Shown: positions 33,189 to 41,348 of the stretch, in pieces
How the letters are laid out: the number at the start of each line of letters is the position of its first letter
Position numbering within the stretch: position 1 is the first letter of the stretch
Assembly: GCA_011523845.1 (NCBI GenBank)
Contig: WTFV01000068.1
Span: 1-42,012 of the forward strand
DNA: 42,012 nt
Direction: 5' to 3'
Source: Acidobacteriota bacterium
GTDB taxonomy: Bacteria > Acidobacteriota > Vicinamibacteria > Vicinamibacterales > UBA8438
Made by a program: the position numbers and the translations under genes
Notes under the pieces: model-generated
Seen by the model: only the letters and a program-made list of their open reading frames with translations
Databases searched by the model: none
Told to the model about the DNA's origin: nothing

Positions 33189-34561
33189 TAGACGAGCCGC
33201 GGTTCCACGAGATCACCCTCCGGCAGGAGGCGCCGGGCGATCTCGACGCTCCAGGGTTCGCGGATCCGACCGTCGTCGATGTCGGCCGCCAGTCGAGGCG
33301 GCGCGACGAAGCTCCCGCTGAGCGACGTTCCTCGTCGCTCGAAGAACTCGGTGGCGCTCAGGGCGACGGCGACGTCGTCCGTTCGGGCTCGCCATTCGTA
33401 GACGATGGCGACGTGGCGCCGCGTCCGGTCGCCATCTCGGCCCCGGATCCAGAGTGCGCCGAGCATCTCCAGTTCCCGTGGCTCGACACTCAGGCGGAGC
33501 TCTTCCTGAAGCTCGCGGACCGCGCCGTGTTCGATGGATGGCCCGTTGGCGCCATCCTCCCGTCGGACGTGACCGCCGGCCCAGATCACGATCTTCCCGT
33601 GGAGCGGGCTGTCCTTGCGCTGCTCCCTGCGCTTCAGTCGCAGGAGGTCGCCGCTCCGGTTGCGCACCACCACGACCGGCAGGGCCTGCACCAGCGTGAC
33701 GTCGGATTCCACGGTCTCGCGACTTCCGAACGTGCCCTTCTTGGTGAACAACCCGACAAGCTGCCGCGCCGCGGTCCTGCCGATCCAGATCTCCGCTTTG
33801 AAGAGCGGCGCCACGGAGGCCGCCGGGAGAAACAGGATCTCTTCCTCGAGCTGTTCCTCGATCAACCCGAGAACGAGGCCGGCGGCTTCCTCGGCGGTCG
33901 CCCGGGGACCGGCCGATGCATTCCGAGACGTGTCGACCTCGAAGATCCGGAAGTGCTTCTTCCGCAGCCGTGCGGCGGTCTGCCGGGTCGTCTCGAGCAT
34001 GGTCCGCAGCACGTCGTCGTTCATGATGGAGCCGGCCGCGCCGTCGACCGGCAGGTAGCCGCGCTCGCGTTCCATCGAGTCCGTTGGGGATGCCGTCATC
34101 ACGATCACGCCGGTGATGCGCTTCCGCCAGTCGTCCATCAGGAGGAATTTCTCTATCGACTCCCGTTCGGCCCTGCGGATCCTGGCGAGACGCTCCATGA
34201 CGGCGAACCAGTTCACCGCGTCGAACAGGCCCCGGTCGAGGATCAGCACGTCCGGATCACCCGGCCGTGACGGAATCTGTGTCTTCTCCAGGATCCGAGA
34301 CAACGTCGTACAGGCGGTCCAGACGTTGAAATTCGCGTGCTTCTTGTCCCGAATCGGACAGATCGACGCGTGTTCCACGACGACCTCGACGCGGAACCCG
34401 CACCGCTTGAGAAACGCGTGCACTTGGCCGAGCGTGGTGGTCTTGCCCGCCTTCGGGACGCCGGCGAACTCGATCACCACCGGTTTCCTGGCCGTCCCGA
34501 ACCGCTCCGCGGCTGCTTCGGCGCGCTGCTGCAGGGCTGACTTCATCGGGTGCGGATCCAT
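33188..34561 (-). CDS. P-loop kinase / Nudix hydrolase fusion protein
   Basis: 457 residues from ATG at 34561 (ATG at 34546 is an alternative; neither has a clear ribosome site). N-terminal: Walker A EFAGVPKAGKTTT (34-41), with ILDRGLFDAVNW and RHF-type downstream parts, like thymidylate-kinase or AAA-type P-loop kinases. C-terminal: Nudix fold with GGHVRRED and IEHGAVRELQEEL, where the catalytic REL-x-EE is kept although the final Gly of the box is Arg. It could phosphorylate or hydrolyse nucleotides or nucleotide-like products. It stands next to tRNA-Leu, a frequent site for inserted DNA. Confidence 0.82.
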   Translation of the reverse strand: MDPHPMKSALQQRAEAAAERFGTARKPVVIEFAGVPKAGKTTTLGQVHAFLKRCGFRVEVVVEHASICPIRDKKHANFNVWTACTTLSRILEKTQIPSRPGDPDVLILDRGLFDAVNWFAVMERLARIRRAERESIEKFLLMDDWRKRITGVIVMTASPTDSMERERGYLPVDGAAGSIMNDDVLRTMLETTRQTAARLRKKHFRIFEVDTSRNASAGPRATAEEAAGLVLGLIEEQLEEEILFLPAASVAPLFKAEIWIGRTAARQLVGLFTKKGTFGSRETVESDVTLVQALPVVVVRNRSGDLLRLKRREQRKDSPLHGKIVIWAGGHVRREDGANGPSIEHGAVRELQEELRLSVEPRELEMLGALWIRGRDGDRTRRHVAIVYEWRARTDDVAVALSATEFFERRGTSLSGSFVAPPRLAADIDDGRIREPWSVEIARRLLPEGDLVEPRLV

Positions 34562-34687
34562 CCTCGAGGGGACAACGCCTACCCCCGCGAGTCTGTCACA
34601 TCGCGGGACCGTCGTGGGGCTGGGAGGAGAATGATCGTCGGCCAGAATGAACGTCGAATCTCGTGGCGGATCGCCTCTGTCGATGAT

Positions 34688-34774
34688 TGGTGCGGAAGGG
34701 GGGATTTGAACCCCCACGGGCCATTGGCCCACCAGCCCCTCAAGCTGGCGCGTCTGCCGTTCCGCCACTTCCGC
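34688..34774 (-). tRNA. tRNA-Leu (anticodon GAG), CCA encoded
   Basis: On the minus strand a 7-bp acceptor stem (GCGGAAG/CTTCCGC), a D arm with GGC, the anticodon loop TTGAGGG (GAG at 34739-34741), a long variable arm (TGGGCCAATGGCCCG) typical of tRNA-Leu, and a T arm GGGTTCAAATCCC. The 3' end A-CCA is encoded (34688-34691). Confidence 0.97.
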
Positions 34775-34815
34775 GTTCGTGGGCGGGCGTCCGAAGCCGG
34801 GGCGTCCCGGCGAGG

Positions 34816-35190
34816 CTACTGCGGGTCTTCGGTCGTCTCCGACGCCGCGTCGTCGTCCTCGGACGAGGCGTCCGCCGGCGCCGGCGCAGGCAAGGTGGTC
34901 GCCGGCTCCTCGGCTGCAACCGGTGTCGCCTCCGGCGCGTCGAGGCCGCCGAGTACCGATCCCGGTCCCCGCTGGCCGATGATCGCCAGCAGCAGCGCGC
35001 CGGCCATGAACAGCGTTCCGAGCACCGTCGTCACCCGGGTCAGCAACGAGGCGCCGGCGCGCGCGCCGAACGCCGCCTGGGTGCCCCCGCCGCCGAATGC
35101 GGCGGCGATGTCGCCCCCCTTGCCCTGCTGCAGCAGCACGACGACTATCAGCAGCAGGCAGGCGAGCACGTAGACGCCGGACAGGATCAT
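34816..35190 (-). CDS. secG: Protein translocase subunit SecG
   Basis: 124 residues from ATG at 35190. There are two membrane helices (about 1-22 and 52-72) joined by QQGKGGDIAAAFGGGGTQAAFG, the cytoplasmic loop conserved in SecG. A C-terminal tail of about 45 residues is Ala/Pro/Glu/Asp-rich, beyond the usual domain. It assists SecYE and SecA in protein export. In many bacteria it follows tpiA and precedes tRNA-Leu; that order is kept here except for the toxin-antitoxin pair that lies between tpiA and secG. Confidence 0.95.
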   Translation of the reverse strand: MILSGVYVLACLLLIVVVLLQQGKGGDIAAAFGGGGTQAAFGARAGASLLTRVTTVLGTLFMAGALLLAIIGQRGPGSVLGGLDAPEATPVAAEEPATTLPAPAPADASSEDDDAASETTEDPQ

Positions 35191-35333
35191 GGTCAGCACA
35201 ACTACCAATGATACTCCAAGCGGCGTCGTCCCGACGCAACGGCTCGCAACGGTCGCTGGTTCCTGCATCCCCCCGGCAGGCCGTGCGCGCGCCGGCGGTC
35301 GACCGGCGCCCTTCTCGACAAGAGGGTTTCGCC

Positions 35334-35362
35334 GCCTGCTTCGAGCGGCGTCGATTTCCCGG
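35334..35362 (+). repeat. Degenerate copy of the dispersed intergenic repeat
   Basis: CCTGCTTCGAGCGGCGTCGA resembles the CTGCATTCGAGCGGCGATGC core of the 33023-33188 element. It lies upstream of the Phd-type antitoxin gene. Confidence 0.35.
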
Positions 35363-35420
35363 TGGCTCGCAAGCCGGATATGGACTATTGTGGTCATATG
35401 GAATTGGTCGCAAAGGACAG

Positions 35421-35714
35421 ATGGTGCAGACCACAACCGTTTCTCAACTCAAGACCTCGTTGAGCGCCTACCTGCGTCGGGTCAAGTCCGGCGAGGAAGT
35501 GGTCGTCACCGAGCATGGTCGTCCCATTGCGCGCCTGCTCCCGCTGGCGAGTGCCGCGTCCGTGCCCGAGCATGTGAGAGACCTGGAAGCTCAGGGTCTG
35601 CTCAAGCGAGGGCGGCAGCCGCTGCCCGCGGATTTCTGGGACCTGCCACGACCTGCGGACCCGCAAGGGGCCGTGCGCGAGGCGGTCGTGCGCGAGCGGG
35701 AAGAGAGCCGGTGA
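35421..35714 (+). CDS. Phd/YefM-type antitoxin
   Basis: 97 residues from ATG at 35421 after AAAGGA. The N-terminal domain MVQTTTVSQLKTSLSAYL and SGEEVVVTEHGRPIARLLPL is the Phd/YefM DNA-binding fold. The C-terminal part (DFWDLPRPADPQGAVREAV) should wrap around the PIN toxin. The stop overlaps the toxin start by four bases (GTGA). Confidence 0.9.
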   Translation: MVQTTTVSQLKTSLSAYLRRVKSGEEVVVTEHGRPIARLLPLASAASVPEHVRDLEAQGLLKRGRQPLPADFWDLPRPADPQGAVREAVVREREESR

Positions 35715-36142
35715 GATTCTGGGATGCGTCGGCCGTGGTGCCGCTGTGCGTGCAGGAACCCGACTCGGCCCGGGTGCGGGAGATTCTCGTCGAGGACGCA
35801 TCCATGGTCGTATGGTGGGGTACCCGTACCGAGTGCGTCTCGGCGCTGATGCGCCGGACGCGGGAGGGTGGCATGACTCGCGCCGGCGAGCGTGCCGCCC
35901 GCCGCGTGCTGCTTGCGCTGGCGAACGCCTGGATGGAAATGCAGCCCAACGAGACGTTGCGCAGCGTGGCCGAGCGGTTGCTGGCGGTGCATCCGTTGCG
36001 GACTGCGGATGCGCTGCAGTTGGCGGCGGCCCTGTTGTGGTGCCGGCAGATCCCCGCCGGCCAGGACTTCGTCACGTTCGATCAACGCCTGCGGGACGCG
36101 AGCTATCGCGAAGGCTTCACCGTTCTTCCCGACACGAGTTGA
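35711..36142 (+). CDS. PIN-domain toxin, VapC-like
   Basis: 143 residues from GTG at 35711. Acidic residues typical of PIN RNases are in VRFWDASAVVPL (Asp), WGTRTECVSALMR (Glu), LRTADALQLAAALL (Asp) and DFVTFDQRLRDA (Asp). It should cut RNA when released from the Phd-type partner. Its last 26 bases overlap the 3' end of tpiA on the opposite strand. Confidence 0.9.
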   Translation: MRFWDASAVVPLCVQEPDSARVREILVEDASMVVWWGTRTECVSALMRRTREGGMTRAGERAARRVLLALANAWMEMQPNETLRSVAERLLAVHPLRTADALQLAAALLWCRQIPAGQDFVTFDQRLRDASYREGFTVLPDTS

Positions 36143-36881
36143 CGATCGCGGCGAAGCTGTGCGGGTCGAGGCTGGCGCCGCCGACGAGGGCCCCGTCGAC
36201 GTCCGGCCGGGCGGAGAGATCCGCGGCGTTCGCCGGCTTGACGCTCCCGCCGTACAGCAGGCGGCAGCGGTCCGCGGCGGTCTGGCCGGCCAGCGCGGCG
36301 AGGCGCCGGCGGACGTGCGCGTGGGCCTCCTGCGCCTGCTCGGGCGTGGCGGTGCGGCCGGTGCCGATGGCCCAGACCGGCTCGTAGGCGACGACGATCG
36401 ATCCGATGGCATCGGCGGCCAGTCCGGCCAGCCCCCCATCGAGTTGCCGGTCGAGCACCGCCTCGGTCTCGCCGGCCTCGCGCTCGGCGAGGGTCTCCCC
36501 GATGCAGACGATCGGGGTCAGGCCGGCGGCGAGCACCGCCCGCGTCTTGCGGTTGACGGCGGCGTCGCCCTCGCCGAACAGGTGGCGCCGCTCGGAGTGG
36601 CCCACGATGACGCGGCTCGCCCCGGCGTCCTGCAGCATGGCCAGGCTCACCTCGCCGGTGAACGCGCCCTGCGGCTCCCAGTGCACGTTCTGGGCCGCCA
36701 CGGCGACGTTGCCGCCGCGGCAGGCGCCGGCGACCGCCGCCAGCGCCGTGAACGGGGGAGCGATCACGATCTCGGCGTCGTCGACGCCGGCCACCAGGGG
36801 CAGGAACGCCGTCGTGAACGCGGTCGCCTCGGCGACCGTCTTGTGCATCTTCCAGTTGGCGGCCAGCACCGGGGTGCGCAT
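36117..36881 (-). CDS. tpiA: Triosephosphate isomerase
   Basis: 254 residues from ATG at 36881, with GGGAGGA upstream. Catalytic features: Asn and Lys in LAANWKMHK, His in VIVGHSERR, and Glu in VAYEPVWAIGTG; the phosphate loop is GGSVKPANAADL. The tail runs into the facing PIN toxin gene by 26 bases. It follows pgk by 16 bases and converts dihydroxyacetone phosphate to glyceraldehyde 3-phosphate. Confidence 0.97.
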   Translation of the reverse strand: MRTPVLAANWKMHKTVAEATAFTTAFLPLVAGVDDAEIVIAPPFTALAAVAGACRGGNVAVAAQNVHWEPQGAFTGEVSLAMLQDAGASRVIVGHSERRHLFGEGDAAVNRKTRAVLAAGLTPIVCIGETLAEREAGETEAVLDRQLDGGLAGLAADAIGSIVVAYEPVWAIGTGRTATPEQAQEAHAHVRRRLAALAGQTAADRCRLLYGGSVKPANAADLSARPDVDGALVGGASLDPHSFAAIVNSCREER

Positions 36882-36897
36882 CGTGTCCTCCCTCGGT

Positions 36898-38085
36898 CTA
36901 CCGATCCGGCAGCGCAACCACGCCCGGCAGCGTGCGGCCGCCCAGAAACTCCAGCGACGCCCCGCCGCCGGTCGAGATGTGCGTCAGCCGCTCGCCGACC
37001 CCCGCCCTGGCGACGGCGGCGACCGAATCGCCGCCGCCGACCACGGTAGTCGCGTCCGAGGCCGCTACCGCCCGCGCGACGGCGAGCGTCCCGTGGCTGA
37101 ACGCGTCCACCTCGAACACGCCCATCGGCCCGTTCCAGACCACGGTCCGCGCGGTTTCGATGACCGTCGCGTAGGTCCGCTCGGTCTCGGGGCCGATGTC
37201 CACGCCCAGCCGCTCGCCGATCGCCGCGTCGTCGACCGCGAGACATTCATGGTCCGCGCCGGCTTCGAGGCTGGCAGCGACCACGTGGTCCGCGGGGAGC
37301 TCCAGCCGCACGCCCCGCTCGGCCGCGTCGCGTTCGATGGTGCGCGTGCCTTCCACGAGATCCGGCTCCACCAGCGACCGGCCGGTCGGGAGCCCGCGCG
37401 CCCGGAAGAACGTGTAGGCCATGGCGCCGCCGACGAGCAGCGCGTCGACCCGCGGCAGCAGGTTCTCGATGACCTCCAGCTTGCCGGATACCTTCGCCCC
37501 GCCGAGCACCGCCACGAAGGGCCGCGCCGGGGAGGCCAACAGGGCGCCGAGGTGCTCCAGCTCGCGGTCCAGGAGCAGTCCGGCCGCGGCGTCGGCGACG
37601 TGCGCCACGATGCCCGCGGTCGAGGCGTGGGCGCGGTGCGCCGAGCCGAACGCGTCGTTGACGTAGACGTCGGCCAGCGCCGCCAGCGCCGCCGCGAAGT
37701 CCGGGTCGTTCGCTTCCTCCTCCGCGTGGAAGCGGAGGTTCTCGAGCAGGGTGACGCCGCCCGTCCCGGCCTCGGCGATCGCCTGCCGGGCCGGCTCGCC
37801 GACGCAGTCCGCCGCAAAGCGCACGGGCCGTTCGAGCAGCGCCGACAGCCGCACAGCGACCGGCCGGAGGCTGAGCTCGGGCCTCGGCCTGCCCTTCGGC
37901 CGTCCGAGGTGCGAGGCCAGCACGACGGACGCGCCGCGGTCGAGGGCGTGACGCAACGTCGGCAGCGCCGCGCGCACGCGCGTGTCGTCGGCCACCGCGC
38001 CACCCGCCAGCGGCACGTTGAAGTCGACCCGCACGAACACGCGCCGGTCGGCGAGGTCGAGGTCGCGGATGGAGCGCTTGGCCAT
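36898..38085 (-). CDS. pgk: Phosphoglycerate kinase
   Basis: 395 residues. [48 protein letters not shown] and the C-terminal GGGDSVAA and [11 protein letters not shown] are the expected family segments for substrate and ATP binding. Length is normal. It is nine bases downstream of gap and forms the glycolytic gap-pgk-tpiA transcript. Confidence 0.98.
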   Translation of the reverse strand: MAKRSIRDLDLADRRVFVRVDFNVPLAGGAVADDTRVRAALPTLRHALDRGASVVLASHLGRPKGRPRPELSLRPVAVRLSALLERPVRFAADCVGEPARQAIAEAGTGGVTLLENLRFHAEEEANDPDFAAALAALADVYVNDAFGSAHRAHASTAGIVAHVADAAAGLLLDRELEHLGALLASPARPFVAVLGGAKVSGKLEVIENLLPRVDALLVGGAMAYTFFRARGLPTGRSLVEPDLVEGTRTIERDAAERGVRLELPADHVVAASLEAGADHECLAVDDAAIGERLGVDIGPETERTYATVIETARTVVWNGPMGVFEVDAFSHGTLAVARAVAASDATTVVGGGDSVAAVARAGVGERLTHISTGGGASLEFLGGRTLPGVVALPDR

Positions 38086-38094
38086 GCGGTCCGC

Positions 38095-39108
38095 TCAGGC
38101 GGCCTTGCCGGCGATCAGCTTCACCAGATCGACGCAGCGGGACGAGTAGCCCCACTCGTTGTCGTACCACGACAGCACCTTGATGAAGTCGCCCTCCATC
38201 ACCTTCGTGTACGACGCGTCGACGATCGACGAGTGGGGGTTGCCCTTGAAGTCGATCGAGACGAGCGGCTCCTCCGACAACTGGAGGATGCCGGCGAGCG
38301 GGCCGTCGGCCGCCGCGCCGAACGCCGCGTTGACCTCCTCGGCGGTGGCCTTCCGGTCCAGCTCGGCCACCAGATCGACCACCGACACGTTCGGGGTCGG
38401 CACCCGCATGGCGATGCCGTCCAGCCGGCCCTGCAGCTCCGGCAGCACCTGGCCCACCGCCACGGCCGCCCCGGTGGTCGTCGGAATCATCGAGACGCCG
38501 GCCGCCCGCGCGCGGCGCAGGTCCTTGTGCGGCAGGTCGAGCAGCTTCTGGTCGTTGGTGTACGAATGGACCGTCGTCATCCAGCCGCGGCGCAGGCCGA
38601 AGCTCTCGTGCAGCACCTTGGCCACCGGCGCCAGGCAGTTGGTGGTGCACGACGCGTTCGAGATGATCCTGTGCCGCGCCGGATCGTAGGTGTCGTCGTT
38701 CACGCCGAGCACGAGAGTCAGGTCCGGGCCCTTCGCGGGCGCGCTGATGATCACCGTCTTCGCACCGGCGGCCAGGTGCTTGGCCGCGTCGTCACGCTTC
38801 GTGAACAGGCCGGTCGACTCCACCACGATCTCCACCCCGAGGTCGCCCCAGGGCAGGGCCGCCGGGTCGCGCTCGGACAGCACCTTGAAGTGGCGCGCGC
38901 CGACGCGCAGCCCGTCGCCTTCGACCGCCACCTCGTCGGACAGGTTGCCGAGCACCGAGTCGTACTTGAACAGGTGGGCCAGCGTCTCCGGGCTCGTGAT
39001 GTCGTTGACGGCGACGAAATCGATGTCCTGCTTGCCGCTCTGCAGGGCGGCGCGCATGATGTTGCGCCCGATGCGTCCGAATCCGTTTATGCCTACCTTG
39101 ATGGCCAT
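38095..39108 (-). CDS. gap: Glyceraldehyde-3-phosphate dehydrogenase
   Basis: 337 residues from ATG at 39108 after [18 protein letters not shown] is the NAD-binding start; the catalytic Cys154 is in [12 protein letters not shown], and the matching His is in TVHSYTNDQ. The S-loop and C-terminal [11 protein letters not shown] are conserved. First gene of the glycolytic run; a promoter lies 160 bases upstream (39269-39298). Confidence 0.98.
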   Translation of the reverse strand: MAIKVGINGFGRIGRNIMRAALQSGKQDIDFVAVNDITSPETLAHLFKYDSVLGNLSDEVAVEGDGLRVGARHFKVLSERDPAALPWGDLGVEIVVESTGLFTKRDDAAKHLAAGAKTVIISAPAKGPDLTLVLGVNDDTYDPARHRIISNASCTTNCLAPVAKVLHESFGLRRGWMTTVHSYTNDQKLLDLPHKDLRRARAAGVSMIPTTTGAAVAVGQVLPELQGRLDGIAMRVPTPNVSVVDLVAELDRKATAEEVNAAFGAAADGPLAGILQLSEEPLVSIDFKGNPHSSIVDASYTKVMEGDFIKVLSWYDNEWGYSSRCVDLVKLIAGKAA

Positions 39109-39496
39109 GTCTGCTCCTCCGCGGGAGCGCGGTTCGGCGTGCTCCGCGCCTGTGCTCCCGCGTCCCGCGTCCCTCGTCCCGCGTCTCTGATGTTTCGCCG
39201 GTGCAACAGCCGACAATCGTGTCGTTCCACTCCCAGGCGAGGCCTGTCGCCGGGAAGCAAAACGACTGATCTTACCGAGTGGCGCGAAAGCCGGTCAAAC
39301 CAGGTCAGTCCGTCGACGGCAGCTTCCACGGCCCTTCAGCCGGCGCGCGAAGGACGACCGGCGAGATGCACGGGTTCCGGGCCGGCGGACCAATCCGTCG
39401 GGTTGACGACGTCGGGCTGCGGGAACCGACGTCACGCTGCGTAGGGGACCGGACGGCGGCGGGACCGGTACCATGTAGGCGGCCCGGCGCCTCCCG
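39109..39496. other. Divergent intergenic region between gap and waaA
   Basis: 388 bases with no convincing gene. It holds the gap promoter, a short tandem run of CCCGCGT-like units at 39157-39186, and a TACCAT box before waaA near 39471. The gap transcript would have a leader of about 155 bases. Confidence 0.6.
39269..39298 (-). promoter_or_regulatory. gap operon promoter
   Basis: On the minus strand TTGACC (39293-39298) and TAAGAT (39269-39274) are separated by 18 bases, close to the sigma-70 consensus. The predicted start near 39262 gives a leader of about 155 bases before gap. Confidence 0.7.
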
Positions 39497-40876
39497 ATGC
39501 ATCTCGTCTACACGGCACTCCTGCTCGCCTACCTTCTGGCCGTTCTGCCCGCGACCGCGTACGGGGTGTGGTTCCGCGGCAAGGAGCCGGGCAGCCTGCG
39601 CGAGCGGTTCGGACGGCTGCCGGCGGCGGTCAACCCGGACCTTCGCCCGTCGATCTGGGTGCACGCCGTCTCGGTGGGGGAGGCGCTGGCGGCGCGGCCG
39701 CTGCTGCGGGGGCTGCGGGCGGCGTATCCGGGGCACCGCCTGGTGGTGTCCACCACGACCGCGACCGGGCAGCGGGTGGTCCGCGGCTTCGGGCGCGACG
39801 TCGACGCCGTCTGCTACGCGCCCTTCGACTTCCCGCCGTGCGTGAGCGGGGCCCTCGACCGGATCGCGCCCGCGCTGTTGCTGGTGGTCGATACCGAGAT
39901 CTGGCCGAACCTGCTCCGGGCCTGCCGCCGGCGCGGGGTGGGCACGCTGGTCGTCAACGGCCGGCTGTCGGACCGCTCGTTCCGGCGCTATCGTCTCGCC
40001 GGCGGCTGGATGGGGCGGGTGCTGGGCGACGTCGGGCGCATCTGCGCGCAGACGGAGGAATGGGGGCGGCGGTTCGTCGCGCTCGGGGCGGACCCGGCCC
40101 GCGTCACCGTCACCGGCAGTCTGAAATTCGACGCCGTCGGTCATTCGCCGACCGGGTCCGGATCCGGCGTCGCCGGCGTCCCGCCGGCAGGGTCGCAGCC
40201 GGATGCCGGCGGCCGCGACTCGTTGCGTGCCGCGTTCGCCTTCGCGCGATCGCGCCCGGTGCTCATCGCGGCGAGCACGCTGCGGGGAGAGGAAGCGCCG
40301 GTGCTGCGCGCGTTCGACCGCGTGCGGCGCGCGGCGCCCGACGCGCTGCTGGTCGTCGCGCCGCGCCATCCCGAGCGGTTCGACGAGGTGCGGGGTATTG
40401 CGGAGCGCGCGGGCCGTCGCGTGGTCATGCGGAGCGATCTCGGGCCCGGCGCCGAGCCCGGCGCCGAGGTGGTGATCCTGAACACGCTGGGCGAGCTCGG
40501 ACGCCTGTTCGACATCGCGTCGGTGGTCTTCGTCGGCGGCAGCCTCGTCCCCGCCGGCGGCCACAACCTGATCGAGCCGGCCGCCTTCGGCCGGGCGATC
40601 GTCGTCGGCGCGCACATGGAGAACTTCGCCGGCGTCACGCGGGAGTTCGTCTCGCGCGGCGCGGCGATTCAGGTTCGGGACGCGCGGGAGCTGGAGGACA
40701 CGCTGCCCGACCTGATGCAGGACGGCCCGCGGCGGTTGCGCCTGGGGACCGCCGCGCGCGCCGTCGTCGATGCCAACCGCGGGGCGACGCGGCGCACCCT
40801 GGCGGCAGCGGCGGCATTGTTGCCGCCGGCCGCGTCCGCGTACGACCCCGGCAGCGACCGGCGGAGGTCTACGTAG
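39497..40876 (+). CDS. waaA: Kdo transferase (lipid A core)
   Basis: 459 residues. An N-terminal membrane anchor (about 4-24) precedes IWVHAVSVGEALAARPLL, where Glu62 is the GT30 catalytic base. Further family parts are TTTATGQRVV, DTEIWPNLLRAC, TGSLKFDAV and the C-terminal GGSLVPAGGHNLIEPAAFG. It adds Kdo from CMP-Kdo to the lipid A precursor at the inner membrane. About 60 residues of Gly/Pro-rich linker follow TGSLKFD. lpxK follows after a small opposite-strand gene. Confidence 0.95.
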   Translation: MHLVYTALLLAYLLAVLPATAYGVWFRGKEPGSLRERFGRLPAAVNPDLRPSIWVHAVSVGEALAARPLLRGLRAAYPGHRLVVSTTTATGQRVVRGFGRDVDAVCYAPFDFPPCVSGALDRIAPALLLVVDTEIWPNLLRACRRRGVGTLVVNGRLSDRSFRRYRLAGGWMGRVLGDVGRICAQTEEWGRRFVALGADPARVTVTGSLKFDAVGHSPTGSGSGVAGVPPAGSQPDAGGRDSLRAAFAFARSRPVLIAASTLRGEEAPVLRAFDRVRRAAPDALLVVAPRHPERFDEVRGIAERAGRRVVMRSDLGPGAEPGAEVVILNTLGELGRLFDIASVVFVGGSLVPAGGHNLIEPAAFGRAIVVGAHMENFAGVTREFVSRGAAIQVRDARELEDTLPDLMQDGPRRLRLGTAARAVVDANRGATRRTLAAAAALLPPAASAYDPGSDRRRST

Positions 40877-40929
40877 ACGCTGGCCGGATGGTCCGGCATT
40901 CATCGTGCCGGGTTCGTGGGGCGGCGTCT

Positions 40930-41196
40930 TCAGCCGACCATTCGCAGGATCGCCAGCAGGCCTCCGAGGATGGCCAGCGTCTGGACGAGCATTGCCCGGT
41001 AGATCCTGGCTTCTGCGGCCGATATGGTTGCGGCGGTGTGTCTCTGCAGGTTCTCCACGGTGGCGTCGAGGCGCTCCGCGGTGACGTGCTTGTCTTCTTC
41101 CGCCGCCGCGCCGATTGCGCTGACGATGGCGTCGGCGTGATCGCGCGAGATGCCCGCATCGGTCAGGGAGCGGATGATTGCCACGGCGTCGTACAT
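40930..41196 (-). CDS. Small coiled-coil membrane protein, copy 3
   Basis: 88 residues from ATG at 41196 (MYDAVAIIRSLTDAGIS). GTG at 41217 is less likely because a GAGGG site precedes the ATG. The central helix and the C-terminal AMLVQTLAILGGLLAILRMVG parallel copy 2 closely. A TACAAT box lies on minus at 41233-41238. It separates waaA from lpxK, which are adjacent in many Gram-negative genomes. Confidence 0.78.
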   Translation of the reverse strand: MYDAVAIIRSLTDAGISRDHADAIVSAIGAAAEEDKHVTAERLDATVENLQRHTAATISAAEARIYRAMLVQTLAILGGLLAILRMVG

Positions 41197-41348
41197 CGTG
41201 TGCGCCCTCGTTGACACGAACGAAGCTCTCCGATTGTAATCCGTGCCGGCCCGGATCGCGGTGCAGTCGGGAACCCCGAGAGCCGCGCCCGCCGCCCTGG
41301 ATGTTTCAGCGCCGACATGACGAACGGGATCACCGGGAAGGCCGCGGT

